From Oscillospiraceae bacterium (lineage in GTDB: Bacteria > Bacillota_A > Clostridia > Oscillospirales > Ruminococcaceae): a stretch of 64,000 bases of DNA. The position numbers and the translations under genes were made by a program. Within the stretch, counting starts at the first letter, position 1; every line of letters begins with the position of its first letter. The notes under the pieces were generated by a model. That model searched no databases, was not told the DNA's origin, and saw nothing but the letters and a program-made list of their open reading frames with translations. This document shows, piece after piece, positions 32,742 to 40,980 of this stretch. The stretch covers positions 162,885 to 226,884 of the forward strand of contig SFDQ01000004.1 of the NCBI GenBank assembly GCA_004558145.1, in the 5' to 3' direction.

Positions 32742-33971
32742 TTATTCTGCCCGGATCAGAGGCATGGACATGCAGCGCGGGCCGCCGCGGCCACGGCTCA
32801 GCTCGGCGGAGGGCATCTCCAGAACAGTGATGCCGGCGTCGCGCAGGATGGCGTTGGTCACATCGTTGCGCTGATAGACAACGATCTTGCCGGGGGCGAT
32901 GCACAGGGTGTTGGAGCCGTCGTTCCACTGCTCGCGAGCCGCAGCGATCAGGTCGTCGCCGCCGCAATAGATCAGATGGACCTTGTCCACGTGGGTGTAG
33001 TGCTCCAGGATGTGCTCCAGGTCGGAATCCACGCGCTTGATCTGCAGATCGGCGGGATCGTCCTTGCCCGGGGTGATCTCGTAGACGGTCAGGGGGCCCA
33101 GGATGGCGGGATGCACGGTGTACTTATCCACGTCGATCTGGGTGAACACGGTATCCAGATGCATGAACGCACGGCAGGCCGGGATGTCGAAGGCCAGGAC
33201 GGTGCGGATCTTGGCATTGGGATCGGTGAACAGGTTGCGGGCCGCGATCTCGATCGCGTCGGGGCTGGTGCGCTGGGAGATACCGATGGCCAGAGTGTCC
33301 TCGGTGAGGTTCAGCACGTCGCCGCCCTCGATGTTGGCGTGGAAGTCACGGTCGTAGTAGCGGGTGATCAGGCCCTCAAAGTCGGGATGATACTTGAAGA
33401 TGTAGTCGGCGTAGATGGTCTCACGGCAGCGGGTGGGGAAACGCATCTTGTGCAGGAACACGCCGGTGCCCACAGAGGCGAACGGGTCGCGGGTGAAGTA
33501 CAGGTTGGGCATGGGATCGACGATCAGGTCGTCGGCGGGGGCGATCAGGTCCTGCAGGGAGTAAGCGGAAGCGCCGCCCATCTCTTTCAGGGTGATGCCT
33601 TCCATGGTCTTCTCGACCAGGGCCTTGCCCTTGAAGTTGTTGATCAGGTAGTCATACAGCTTATCCTGCCAACGCTTGGTCTTGATGTTGCCTTCAGACA
33701 GCCACTGATACAGGAAGGGCTCGACCAGTTCGGGGTGCAGGTTCAGCACGTCGGTCATCAGGTCTTCCAGATAGACCACTTCGGTGCCGTTGTCCCGCAG
33801 GATCTGGGCGAAAGCGTCGTGCTCCTGCTGAGCAACTTTCAGGAAGGGAATGTCATCAAAAAGAAGCTCGGGAAGACGATCGGGGGTCAGATGCAGCAGC
33901 TCCTTGCCGGGGCGATGAAGAAGAACTTTCTTCAGAGGATTGATCTCACTGCGAACACAAATACCTTTCAT
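32742..33971 (-). CDS. arcA: Arginine deiminase
   Basis: 409 aa. Guanidino-modifying fold with FTRDPFASVG (near residue 160), ANIEGGDVLNL (near residue 215), FMHLDTVFTQID (near residue 275) and the catalytic cysteine in RGGPRCMSMP at the C-terminus. Converts arginine to citrulline and ammonia. ATG at 33971 follows AGGAGA; the frame extends 25 residues further up but without family similarity. First gene of the arc operon, with a strong promoter 120 bases upstream. Confidence 0.96.
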   Translation of the reverse strand: MKGICVRSEINPLKKVLLHRPGKELLHLTPDRLPELLFDDIPFLKVAQQEHDAFAQILRDNGTEVVYLEDLMTDVLNLHPELVEPFLYQWLSEGNIKTKRWQDKLYDYLINNFKGKALVEKTMEGITLKEMGGASAYSLQDLIAPADDLIVDPMPNLYFTRDPFASVGTGVFLHKMRFPTRCRETIYADYIFKYHPDFEGLITRYYDRDFHANIEGGDVLNLTEDTLAIGISQRTSPDAIEIAARNLFTDPNAKIRTVLAFDIPACRAFMHLDTVFTQIDVDKYTVHPAILGPLTVYEITPGKDDPADLQIKRVDSDLEHILEHYTHVDKVHLIYCGGDDLIAAAREQWNDGSNTLCIAPGKIVVYQRNDVTNAILRDAGITVLEMPSAELSRGRGGPRCMSMPLIRAE

Positions 33972-34093
33972 AGCTTCTCCTACTTTTAAAATGTACATGA
34001 ATGTGGATTTTGGATACCACCCGCGCGAAAGTGGAACCAAGTTCATGATCTGCCATTATAATAACCCTTTCGAAGGTCCCTCATTGGACTTTT

Positions 34094-34123
34094 ATTATAT
34101 CACAAATTGTACGATTTTGCCAA
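34094..34123 (-). promoter_or_regulatory. Promoter of the arcA operon
   Basis: On the minus strand TTGGCA (34123-34118), an 18-base spacer and TATAAT (34099-34094), a near-consensus sigma-A promoter, giving a leader of about 115 bases. Confidence 0.75.
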
Positions 34124-34193
34124 CTTTATTGCCCGGTACGGGAAAATTTTTCAGCACTTTACTCAAAGAAAGCGCATAAAATTCCAAATTCTG

Positions 34194-34209
34194 TGAATAA
34201 ATGAATAAA
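34194..34209. promoter_or_regulatory. Candidate ARG-box half-sites upstream of arcA
   Basis: Two direct TGAATAAA copies. TGAAT/ATTCA is the ArgR half-site in other bacteria, normally as an inverted repeat, so this is a weak match. It lies about 70-85 bases upstream of the -35, a position suited to activation. Confidence 0.3.
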
Positions 34210-34445
34210 CCCGTCACCTGATAAAACCAAATGCGGGAACTGCTGTTAAATAATATACACGTTTGTTCACGCAGGATGCATTTTGGCAGTTTTTCCCGAA
34301 ACAAAAAATGGAAGGCCAAAATCAGGAAATGTACATTTTTCTGAAAAGGGCCTCCGCTTTTTCCCCGCAGCGCCTCCCCTTATATTCCTTATTTATAAGG
34401 GGAGCCGAAGGCGCGGCAGTCCGCCCCTTCTCCCCTGCCGCGGAC

Positions 34446-34487
34446 AAAAAAAGCCCCCGGGTGCGGCGAGAGCGCCGCACCCGGGGG
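34446..34487 (-). terminator. Terminator of the second YfcC gene
   Basis: CCCCCGGGTGCGGCG (34454-34468) and CGCCGCACCCGGGGG (34473-34487) form a perfect 15-base stem with an AGAG loop. On the minus strand seven T follow. Confidence 0.9.
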
Positions 34488-34513
34488 ACAAGGGATCGGA
34501 TGGTTTGCCCCGG

Positions 34514-35938
34514 TCAGGCGGGAAGCATGCCGGAGATGGCGGTGAACACGATGCCCACGACCACAACCACGATCATGAACTTCCAGCAGGTCTTCCACCA
34601 CTGGGGGAAGCTGATCTTGCACACCGCCAGACCGGCAACAGTCATGCCGGCGGTGGGGCTGATGGTGTTCATGGTCTGGTTGGCGATGCACAGAGCGGTG
34701 ACGGAGGCTTCGGTGTTGACGCCCATCAGGTCGGTCAGCGGAGCCATGACCGGCATGGTCAGAGCGGCCAGGCCGGAGGAAGAGGGCACCAGGATGCTCA
34801 GGAACGCCTGGGCGAAGTACATCATGGTGGTGAACACCGCGGCGGGCACGCCGGCCAGCAGATTGGCGAGGGCGTTCAGGATGGTGTCGATGATCATGCC
34901 GCCTTCGGCCACCACCAGGATGCCGCGGGCGATACCGATGATCACAGCGGCGTAGACGAAGTCCGCCATGCCTTTCACGAACTCCTCGGCCATTTCCTTC
35001 TCACCGAGGCCGCCCACGATGCCTGACAGCAGACCGATGGCCAGGAAGACCATGCTGATCTCGTCCATGTACCAGCCCTTGGTCACCAGGCCCCAGACGA
35101 TGACGCCCATGCCCACGGCGAACACGATGAGCACCAGCTTCTGGCGCAGGGTGAAGGGCATGTCCGCATTGACGCCCTCCACGGCGAACTCTTCACGCTT
35201 GGCAAAGTCGTCCTTGTAGGTGATGGAGCAGGTGGGGTTCTTCTTCACCTTGCGGGCATACATCATGACCCAGACGATGCCGATGGCGGTGAACACCGCG
35301 TACTGGATGAAGCGGAACCACAGCTGGGGGTTGCCCTGGATGCCCGCAACGCCCTGGGCGATCAGCACGTTGAAGGGGTTGACAGTGGAGCCGATGTAGC
35401 CCATCTGAGGCCCGAGGAAGCAGACCATGAAGGCGGTCATGGAGTCATAGCCCAGGCTCATGATGATGGGCATGAAGATGGCATAGAACGGAAGGGCTTC
35501 CTCCGACATGCCGAAGGTGGTGCCGCCGATGCTGAACAGGATCATCACAACGGGGATGAGCAGGATGTCCTTTCCCTTGAGCTTTTTGATGACGCGGCTC
35601 ATGCCGGCGTTGATGGCGTTGGTCTTGGTGAGGATGGCGAAGGAGCCGCCGATCAGCAGAACGAAAGCCACCACGTCGCTGGCCTGCTGAATGCCGCGGG
35701 TGGGCGCCATCAGGACTTCGGCAAGGCCCTGCCGCAGGTCATTGCCCTCCTCGTCCACCTTGGGCACCTCCTGATAGGTGCCCGCCACCGCGACCTCACG
35801 GGTGCCGGCGGCCGTTTCCATCTCGGTGCGCTCGAACTGGCCCGAAGGAACGATCCATGTCAACACCGCGAACAGGATGATCAGCAAGAACGCGATCGTA
35901 TAGACATGAGGCAGTTCGAATTTCTTCTTTTTCTGCAT
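34514..35938 (-). CDS. YfcC-family transporter, second copy
   Basis: 474 aa, about twelve transmembrane helices, with the same loops as the arc-linked paralogue: SIGGTTFGMSEEALPFY, GYIGSTVNPFN and LVPSSSGLAALTMP. The N-terminus is basic (MQKKKKFELPH). It is monocistronic, with a strong terminator, and its promoter region carries three copies of the operator shared with the fructosamine operons. It is therefore the best candidate importer of their substrate; no ABC or PTS importer is encoded in that regulon. Confidence 0.9.
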   Translation of the reverse strand: MQKKKKFELPHVYTIAFLLIILFAVLTWIVPSGQFERTEMETAAGTREVAVAGTYQEVPKVDEEGNDLRQGLAEVLMAPTRGIQQASDVVAFVLLIGGSFAILTKTNAINAGMSRVIKKLKGKDILLIPVVMILFSIGGTTFGMSEEALPFYAIFMPIIMSLGYDSMTAFMVCFLGPQMGYIGSTVNPFNVLIAQGVAGIQGNPQLWFRFIQYAVFTAIGIVWVMMYARKVKKNPTCSITYKDDFAKREEFAVEGVNADMPFTLRQKLVLIVFAVGMGVIVWGLVTKGWYMDEISMVFLAIGLLSGIVGGLGEKEMAEEFVKGMADFVYAAVIIGIARGILVVAEGGMIIDTILNALANLLAGVPAAVFTTMMYFAQAFLSILVPSSSGLAALTMPVMAPLTDLMGVNTEASVTALCIANQTMNTISPTAGMTVAGLAVCKISFPQWWKTCWKFMIVVVVVGIVFTAISGMLPA

Positions 35939-35973
35939 ACGATACCCTCCTTAAAGATTCGCCCCGCAGGGCC

Positions 35974-36029
35974 ATAATACAACGTTCTAAGTTGTATTAT
36001 AACGTTATATATAGAATATAACGTGTTAT
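35974..36029 (-). promoter_or_regulatory. GntR-type operator cluster upstream of the second YfcC gene
   Basis: Three palindromes in tandem: ATAATACAAC-N7-GTTGTATTAT (35974-36000), TATAACGTTATA (35998-36009) and ATAAC-GT-GTTAT (36018-36029). The central 12-mer recurs exactly at 47969-47980 and with one change at 38953-38964. Confidence 0.7.
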
Positions 36030-36116
36030 TACCTTCGTCAACCCTGTCGGGTCATTTTCAGAGTTTATTATAAATATTCGGTTCATTTTTTGACGTTTTG
36101 TAAAAAGCGGTTTTAC

Positions 36117-36140
36117 ACTTTGTCCGCGCAGGCCGGACAA
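36117..36140 (-). terminator. Possible terminator of the BtpA-kinase operon
   Basis: TTGTCCG (36120-36126) pairs with CGGACAA (36134-36140). The minus-strand tail is only weakly T-rich (a CTTTTT comes about 17 bases later). Confidence 0.4.
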
Positions 36141-36145
36141 GCCCG

Positions 36146-36580
36146 TTATTTTGCGGTGTGAGTGCGCTCGTATTCCCGGGGCGTCTGCACCTTCACGTTG
36201 CATATTTTCTCTGAAAAAGCGTCCCGCAGGGCGTCCTCGGTCACAGCCTGGGCCATGGCGTATTTCCAGACCCAGTCGGGCACAGGCTTCTCCCCGCCCG
36301 CCCGAAGCGCCAGATGCGCCGCCAGCAACAGCACAAGGCGGACAAGGCCATACACCGCCATCACAGCGGCAAAGGCCCCCGCCACGCTGAACAGGCCCTG
36401 CCCTGCCACCACGAACCAGCACAACTGCAGCCCCAGGCCGAAGCCGAGGCCGTAGCGGTTCTTGCGCATGGCCTCATACACACAGGGGGCGCACACCGGC
36501 ACGGTCTTTTTCTCGCCGTCCAGATAGACGGCGGCCTCCCGCACGCCTTCCCGCCGGCCGCACAATTCGCACTGTTCCAT
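36146..36580 (-). CDS. Zinc-ribbon membrane protein of unknown function
   Basis: 144 aa. CELCGRREG and PVCAPCVYE form a CxxC-x(n)-CxxC zinc ribbon in the first 35 residues. One or two hydrophobic helices follow (about residues 50-95), then a cytoplasmic helical tail. ATG at 36580 is preferred because AAGGAAG precedes it by eight bases; a GTG two codons upstream is too close. Downstream of the FGGY kinase in the same unit, so possibly linked to the same pathway. No family recognised. Confidence 0.7.
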   Translation of the reverse strand: MEQCELCGRREGVREAAVYLDGEKKTVPVCAPCVYEAMRKNRYGLGFGLGLQLCWFVVAGQGLFSVAGAFAAVMAVYGLVRLVLLLAAHLALRAGGEKPVPDWVWKYAMAQAVTEDALRDAFSEKICNVKVQTPREYERTHTAK

Positions 36581-36604
36581 TTTCACATCTTCCTTTCCGC
36601 CCCG

Positions 36605-38122
36605 TCACAGGCTCTTCATCAGGTCCCGGTTGCGGGCATACAGCTCGTTGAACACCACCCGCTGCTTTTCATAGACGGCGTGGGCCTGCATGTCCGGGCA
36701 GATGACCCGGTCGGCAGTGATGACCTTTGCCAGCTCGTCCCAGTCCGCGTAGGCTCCGCCCGCCAGCGCCGCCATGATAGCATCGCCGAAGGCCGCTCCC
36801 ACCGTCACCTTCGCAGTGCAGATCTGGCGGCCGGTCACATCTGCCACCGCCTGCAGCCATACGGGGTTCTTGGTGCCGCCGCCCACCGCCATGATGCGGC
36901 GCAGCGGCTCGCCGTGCTCCTTTTCCAGAAGGTCCAGATGGGCAGCGATGGTGTAGGCGATGCCCTCCAGCCCGGCCTTGACCATGTGGGCCCGGGTGTG
37001 CTTGACCGAAAGGCCGAAGAACACGCCCTTGGCAAAGGGGTCGTTCAGAGGGGTGCGCTCGCCCGCGAAGTAGGGCAGGCACACCAGTCCCTCGCTGCCG
37101 GCGGGAATGGCCGCCGCCTCCCGCGCCATTGCGGTGTAGGCGTTTTCACCCCCTGCCGCCTCGGCGGCCAATGCGTCCTTGTAAAACTCGTCCCGCATCC
37201 ACCGGGTCAGGGTGCCGGCGGTGTTGGTGCCCGCGCACACCGAATAGACCCCGGGGATGATGAAGGTGCCGGGCCACAGCCGGGGCTCGTTCAGCAGATG
37301 GTCGGTGAGGTAGACGAAGTAGCAGCTGGAGCCCATCTGGACCATGATGTCTCCCGGGCGGAACACGCCGGTGGAGATGGCCTCCGCCCCGGAGTCCCCC
37401 GTGCCCACCAGCACCGGGGTGCCCTGGGCAAGGCCGGTCTGGGCCGCCGCCTTTGCCGTCACCGTGCCGGCGACGTCGGTGGCGTTCATCACCCGGGCCA
37501 GCTGGTCCGGCCGGCAGTAGAGGCCGCAGTGCTCCTCGTCCACCGTGTCGTGCTTCAGGTCGTAGAGCGGCGCAAAATCCTCGGCCAGATAGCGGTCGAT
37601 GGTGTATTCCCCCGTCAGCTTTGCGCAGAGGTAGGAGGAGCCGGTGAGAAACTTGGCCGTTTTGGCGTAGACCTGGGGCAGGTTGTTCTTCACCCACAGA
37701 ATTTTAGGGGCGATGTCCGAGGAGCAGAGCTCGTGGCCGTAGAGCTGCTCGGCCTCTTCCCTGCCGTAGTAGTCATAGAGCCATTCGATCTCCTTGTGGC
37801 TGCGGCTGTCCACCCCGTAGAGGATGGCATTGCACAGCGCGGTACCCTCGGCGTCCACCGGGACGCAGTCGCACCCCAGCGCCGAAAGGCCCACACAGCC
37901 CACGTCGGCGGCGGACACGCCGCTCTCCTGCAGCAGCTGGCGGGAGACGGCGCAGAAATCGCCCCACCAGGTGGCCTCCGCGTCATGCTCAAAAAAGCCG
38001 GGCCGGGGATTCAGCAGCTCATGCCCACGGCTGGCGAAAGCCACGATGGCACAGGTCTGGTCGATGAGCACGCCTTTGGTCTCGTTGGTGCCCACGTCGA
38101 TGCCCATAAAATATTTCATCAC
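36605..38122 (-). CDS. FGGY-family carbohydrate kinase
   Basis: 505 aa, xylulokinase/gluconokinase-like. N-terminal phosphate loop IDVGTNETKGVLID, central VGTGDSGAEAISTG with the catalytic aspartate, and the C-terminal IMAVGGGTKNPVWLQ adenosine motif. Closest in style to xylulokinase (length about 500 aa); substrate not determinable. Its ATG overlaps the stop of the BtpA gene by four bases, so a coupled BtpA-kinase pair is produced under the operator at 38953. Confidence 0.92.
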   Translation of the reverse strand: MMKYFMGIDVGTNETKGVLIDQTCAIVAFASRGHELLNPRPGFFEHDAEATWWGDFCAVSRQLLQESGVSAADVGCVGLSALGCDCVPVDAEGTALCNAILYGVDSRSHKEIEWLYDYYGREEAEQLYGHELCSSDIAPKILWVKNNLPQVYAKTAKFLTGSSYLCAKLTGEYTIDRYLAEDFAPLYDLKHDTVDEEHCGLYCRPDQLARVMNATDVAGTVTAKAAAQTGLAQGTPVLVGTGDSGAEAISTGVFRPGDIMVQMGSSCYFVYLTDHLLNEPRLWPGTFIIPGVYSVCAGTNTAGTLTRWMRDEFYKDALAAEAAGGENAYTAMAREAAAIPAGSEGLVCLPYFAGERTPLNDPFAKGVFFGLSVKHTRAHMVKAGLEGIAYTIAAHLDLLEKEHGEPLRRIMAVGGGTKNPVWLQAVADVTGRQICTAKVTVGAAFGDAIMAALAGGAYADWDELAKVITADRVICPDMQAHAVYEKQRVVFNELYARNRDLMKSL

Positions 38123-38931
38123 GCATCCCCCCGCATCGCTTTCACCGCGTCCATGAACTCCCTCACCCGCTGTTCATCCACCCGGTTTTCGAACACGCCG
38201 TCCTTTTTGAAGGTGGTGCCCACGAAGGCCCCGTCGCAGTTTTGAAGGATCTGCGCCACCGTCTCTCTGCGGCAGCCGGTGCCGCACACCACCGGCACCT
38301 TTCCGGCAGCGGCGCGCACCTGCTCCAGCAGCTCGCCGCCGGGGCCCACCCCTGCCGCCGCGCCGCCCACCACCAGCGCATCTGGCCGGCAGTTGAACAG
38401 CATGCTCTTGGTGATGTCCACCGTGGAGCGGTCGTTCAGATACACCTCGCCCTCGCTGGTGACAAAGTAGAACAGTTTCAGCGCGTCCAGCCGCAGGGCG
38501 GCTTTGAGCCGCAGAGTTTTGGCCACGTCCCGGTCCACAAGGCCCAGGTCGCCCGCCCACGCGCCGGTGAACAGGCAGCGGGTGAAGTCGGCCTCGGTGG
38601 CGGCACACAGCTCCATGGTGGCGTCGCCGTCGTAGATGGCCTCCACGCCGAAGGGCACCCGGAACTGCTCCCGCAGCGCCCCCACCACCATGCCCATGGC
38701 CCCCAGCGTGACGCCGGACACCTTTTTCTCATAGGGCAGGCTGAGCTCGTTGGTCACCAGCACGCCGTCCACCCCGCCCTTTTGCAGCGCATCCAGGTCC
38801 GCCTGGGCGCAGGCGATCACATCCTCCATACTGCCGCCGGGGGCATAAAAGGGGTCGCCCGGCAGCGGCTTCAGGTGCAGCAGGCCGATGATGGGTTTTT
38901 CCGTTTTAAACAGTTCCTTGAGAAATGACAT
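38119..38931 (-). CDS. BtpA/SgcQ-family TIM-barrel protein
   Basis: 270 aa. IIGLLHLKPLPGDPFYAPGG, DGVLVTNELSLPY, EVYLNDRSTVDITKS and VCGTGCRRETV are the hallmarks of BtpA/SgcQ proteins, predicted (beta/alpha)8 barrels. BtpA was named for photosystem I biogenesis in cyanobacteria; in heterotrophs SgcQ-type members sit with sugar kinases and are likely phosphosugar lyases or isomerases. Divergent from the GntR regulator, with palindromic operators in the spacer. Confidence 0.9.
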   Translation of the reverse strand: MSFLKELFKTEKPIIGLLHLKPLPGDPFYAPGGSMEDVIACAQADLDALQKGGVDGVLVTNELSLPYEKKVSGVTLGAMGMVVGALREQFRVPFGVEAIYDGDATMELCAATEADFTRCLFTGAWAGDLGLVDRDVAKTLRLKAALRLDALKLFYFVTSEGEVYLNDRSTVDITKSMLFNCRPDALVVGGAAAGVGPGGELLEQVRAAAGKVPVVCGTGCRRETVAQILQNCDGAFVGTTFKKDGVFENRVDEQRVREFMDAVKAMRGDA

Positions 38932-38952
38932 TATTTTCCCTCCATGCTGTTT

Positions 38953-38981
38953 TATAACGTTATGTTACATAATATAACATA
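38953..38981 (-). promoter_or_regulatory. GntR-type operators upstream of the BtpA gene
   Basis: TATAACGTTATG (38953-38964) differs by one base from the 12-mer at 35998 and 47969. It overlaps TATGTTA-N7-TAACATA (38961-38981), repeating the inverted-repeat-with-7-base-spacer layout of 35974-36000. Confidence 0.7.
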
Positions 38982-39049
38982 TCTATAACACAATCCACCA
39001 GTTTTTTTCAGATTTAACACAGCAATTTGTCGTTCTGCCCAACCGCTTC

Positions 39050-39078
39050 TTGAAACATTCAGCAAAATACGATAGAAT
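39050..39078 (+). promoter_or_regulatory. Promoter of the gntR gene
   Basis: TTGAAA (39050-39055), 17-base spacer, TAGAAT (39073-39078). It lies 70 bases from the operator pair, so the regulator is probably not tightly autorepressed. Confidence 0.65.
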
Positions 39079-39134
39079 ATTGTATACCAACTTCCCGCGC
39101 CGTGGGCGCGGGGCGAAAGGCAGGAACCCGAACC

Positions 39135-39875
39135 ATGGATTTTCAACTCAACGAGGATTCGCTCATTCCGCTGTATCAGCAGCTGATGGAGGACATCAAG
39201 GCCGCGCTGACGGAAGGCAAATATGCCCCGGATGAAAAGATTCCCTCCGAGTCGGAACTGTCCGAGCTGTATCACGTCAGCCGCATCACGGTGCGCCGCG
39301 CGGTGGAGGAGCTTTGCAGCGAGGGCTATCTTGTGAAAAAGCAGGGCAAAGGCACCTATGTCAGCCAGCCCAAGGTCATCCGCAAGATCACCCAAGACAA
39401 GGATGTGATGGGCTTTTCCGAGGCCTGCCGCGCCTGCGGCATGGAGCCGGGCGCCCAGGTGGTGAACATTCTGCGCTGCCCCGCCCGCTCGGACGAAGTG
39501 CGTTTTCTGGGCCTGCCGCCCCAGTCGGATGTGATCTTTCTGCAGCGGGTGCGCACGGCGGACGGCGAGCCCATCATGCTGGAGAACAACTTCTTCCCCT
39601 ACGAGCCCTTCAAGGGGCTTCTCACCGCCTACGAGGACCTGACGAATGCCTCCCTGTTCGACTATCTGGAGAGCCGCTACGGCCGCCGCCCGGAATCCAC
39701 CGTGTCCTGCACGCTGGAGATCGTGCGCGCCTCCTCGGAGCAGGCCTCTTACCTGAGCGTCATCACCGGCGACCCCATGTTCTATATGAACGCCTATTTC
39801 CTGGACGGCGAGGGCAAGCCGCTGGTGATCGGGCGGCAGTACATCGTGGGCAGCCGCTTCGTGTTCAACATCTGA
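39135..39875 (+). CDS. GntR/HutC-family transcriptional regulator
   Basis: 246 aa. N-terminal winged HTH (IPLYQQLMEDIKAALTEGKY, SELSELYHVSRITVRRAVEE, GKGTYVSQP) and a UTRA ligand domain from about residue 90, ending in IGRQYIVGSRFVFNI. The E. coli fructoselysine regulator FrlR belongs to the same HutC group. It is the only plus-strand gene within an otherwise leftward island and sits at its centre. The TATAACGTTATA-type operators beside it and ahead of two other units are its likely targets. Confidence 0.92.
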   Translation: MDFQLNEDSLIPLYQQLMEDIKAALTEGKYAPDEKIPSESELSELYHVSRITVRRAVEELCSEGYLVKKQGKGTYVSQPKVIRKITQDKDVMGFSEACRACGMEPGAQVVNILRCPARSDEVRFLGLPPQSDVIFLQRVRTADGEPIMLENNFFPYEPFKGLLTAYEDLTNASLFDYLESRYGRRPESTVSCTLEIVRASSEQASYLSVITGDPMFYMNAYFLDGEGKPLVIGRQYIVGSRFVFNI

Positions 39876-39891
39876 ATTCCGCCCTTTGCAA

Positions 39892-39926
39892 AAGCCTGTT
39901 CCGGCACAGCCGGAACAGGCTTTTTT
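39892..39926. terminator. Bidirectional terminator between gntR and the nine-gene operon
   Basis: AAGCCTGTTCCGGC (39892-39905) and GCCGGAACAGGCTT (39909-39922) form a perfect 14-base stem with an ACA loop and a T6 tail on the plus strand; the minus-strand tail TTTTGC is shorter. Confidence 0.88.
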
Positions 39927-39929
39927 CTT

Positions 39930-40541
39930 TCATTCGAACAGCGCTCTGACGGCGGCCGCGGCCCGCCGGGCCATCTCCTCGTGGTCCTGCGGGGTGAAGT
40001 GGACGCCGTCCTGCCCCAGGGCCGCGAACGCGCCCGCGTCGAAGAAGGCGCAGCCGAACCGCCGGGCAATGTCCTCATAGATGGGGGCAAGGAGCCGGGA
40101 CTTCTCCACGCTTTCGGCGGAGAATTCCGCCCCCGGCGCGCAGCGAAGCGGCGCGGGCGACGCAAGCACCACCTGCGGCACATCGGAAAAGGGATACGCC
40201 GTGCGCAGGCGCAGCAGCAGTTCCTCCATGCCGAAGCCGATCTCCGCGGCGCTCACATGATAGCGGGCCTTGGTGTCGTTGGTGCCCAGCATGATGACCA
40301 GCGCGTCGGGCGCGTGGCTCTGCACCGCCGGGACGATCTGCTCGATGCCGGCGCGGTACGGCTCAATGTAATCGGTGAAGACGGTGGTGCGGCCGGGAAG
40401 GCCCTCCGCCACCACCTCGTATCCTTCGCCCAAGAGCCGCTCCATGCGGCAGGGCCAGCGCACCTGCCGCCCGTAGCGCCCGCCGGTGCCGGGCACGCTG
40501 CCGAAGGTGTTGGAATCTCCGAAGCACAAAATCGTTTTCAT
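39930..40541 (-). CDS. SGNH/GDSL hydrolase
   Basis: 203 aa. Block I FGDSNTFG with the catalytic serine, EGLPGRT (block II), LGTND (block III) and DGVHFTPQDHE with the Asp-x-x-His pair near residue 178. No signal peptide, so a cytoplasmic esterase or deacylase. Last gene of the nine-gene operon, seven bases after yjbQ. In that context it may remove an acyl group from the substrate. Confidence 0.9.
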   Translation of the reverse strand: MKTILCFGDSNTFGSVPGTGGRYGRQVRWPCRMERLLGEGYEVVAEGLPGRTTVFTDYIEPYRAGIEQIVPAVQSHAPDALVIMLGTNDTKARYHVSAAEIGFGMEELLLRLRTAYPFSDVPQVVLASPAPLRCAPGAEFSAESVEKSRLLAPIYEDIARRFGCAFFDAGAFAALGQDGVHFTPQDHEEMARRAAAAVRALFE

Positions 40542-40548
40542 GGGGCCG

Positions 40549-40977
40549 TCACTCCCCCATCACTTCCACATACACCTTGCGCAGCTGGGGGCCGTCGAAC
40601 TCCGCCAGATAGATGTCCTGCGCCCCGCCGCAGACGATCTCGCCGTCGATGACGGGGAACAGGCAGTGGTTGCCGGTGAGCACGCTTTTCAGATGCCCCT
40701 GGGAGTTGTTGCTGGTGGCGCCGTAGGTGGGCAGGAAATGGGCGTGGAGATAGGGCGCTTCCAGCGGGACCGTTTTTTCCAGCATCTCCGAAATATCCGC
40801 CTCCACGCAGGGCAGCGCCTCGTTCACCAGGATGCCGGTGGTGGTGTGGGCGGTGATGACCGCCACGAGGCCGTTTTTCACGCCGCTCTGGCGCACGATG
40901 TCGTGCACCTGCCGGGTGATGTTGAAATACTCCTCCACATCCTTGCTCAAATGCCGGATGGTCTTCAGCACGACCAT
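40549..40977 (-). CDS. yjbQ: YjbQ/UPF0047 family protein
   Basis: 142 aa. AVITAHTTTGILVNEAL, the HFLPTYGATSNNSQGHLKS block and a GGAQDIYLAEFDGP C-terminus define the YjbQ family; E. coli YjbQ has weak thiamine-phosphate synthase activity but its true role is unclear. Here the second block reads APYLHAHF instead of a histidine-rich HxHH. Its start is three bases after the amidohydrolase stop. Confidence 0.9.
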   Translation of the reverse strand: MVVLKTIRHLSKDVEEYFNITRQVHDIVRQSGVKNGLVAVITAHTTTGILVNEALPCVEADISEMLEKTVPLEAPYLHAHFLPTYGATSNNSQGHLKSVLTGNHCLFPVIDGEIVCGGAQDIYLAEFDGPQLRKVYVEVMGE

Positions 40978-40980
40978 GAC

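Larger units (their letters stand above)
33972..34513 (-). promoter_or_regulatory. arcA upstream regulatory region
   Basis: A 542-base stretch with no gene, AT-rich for this window. From left to right: the arcA leader (33972-34086) with a weak ARG-box-like CATGAATGTGGATTTT (33996-34011), the promoter (34094-34123), CCCG-GTA-CGGG (34132-34142), tandem TGAATAAA/TGAATAAA half-sites (34194-34209), an 11-base stem hairpin CTCCCCTTATA/TATAAGGGGAG (34374-34404) and the yfcC2 terminator (34446-34487). Confidence 0.5.
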
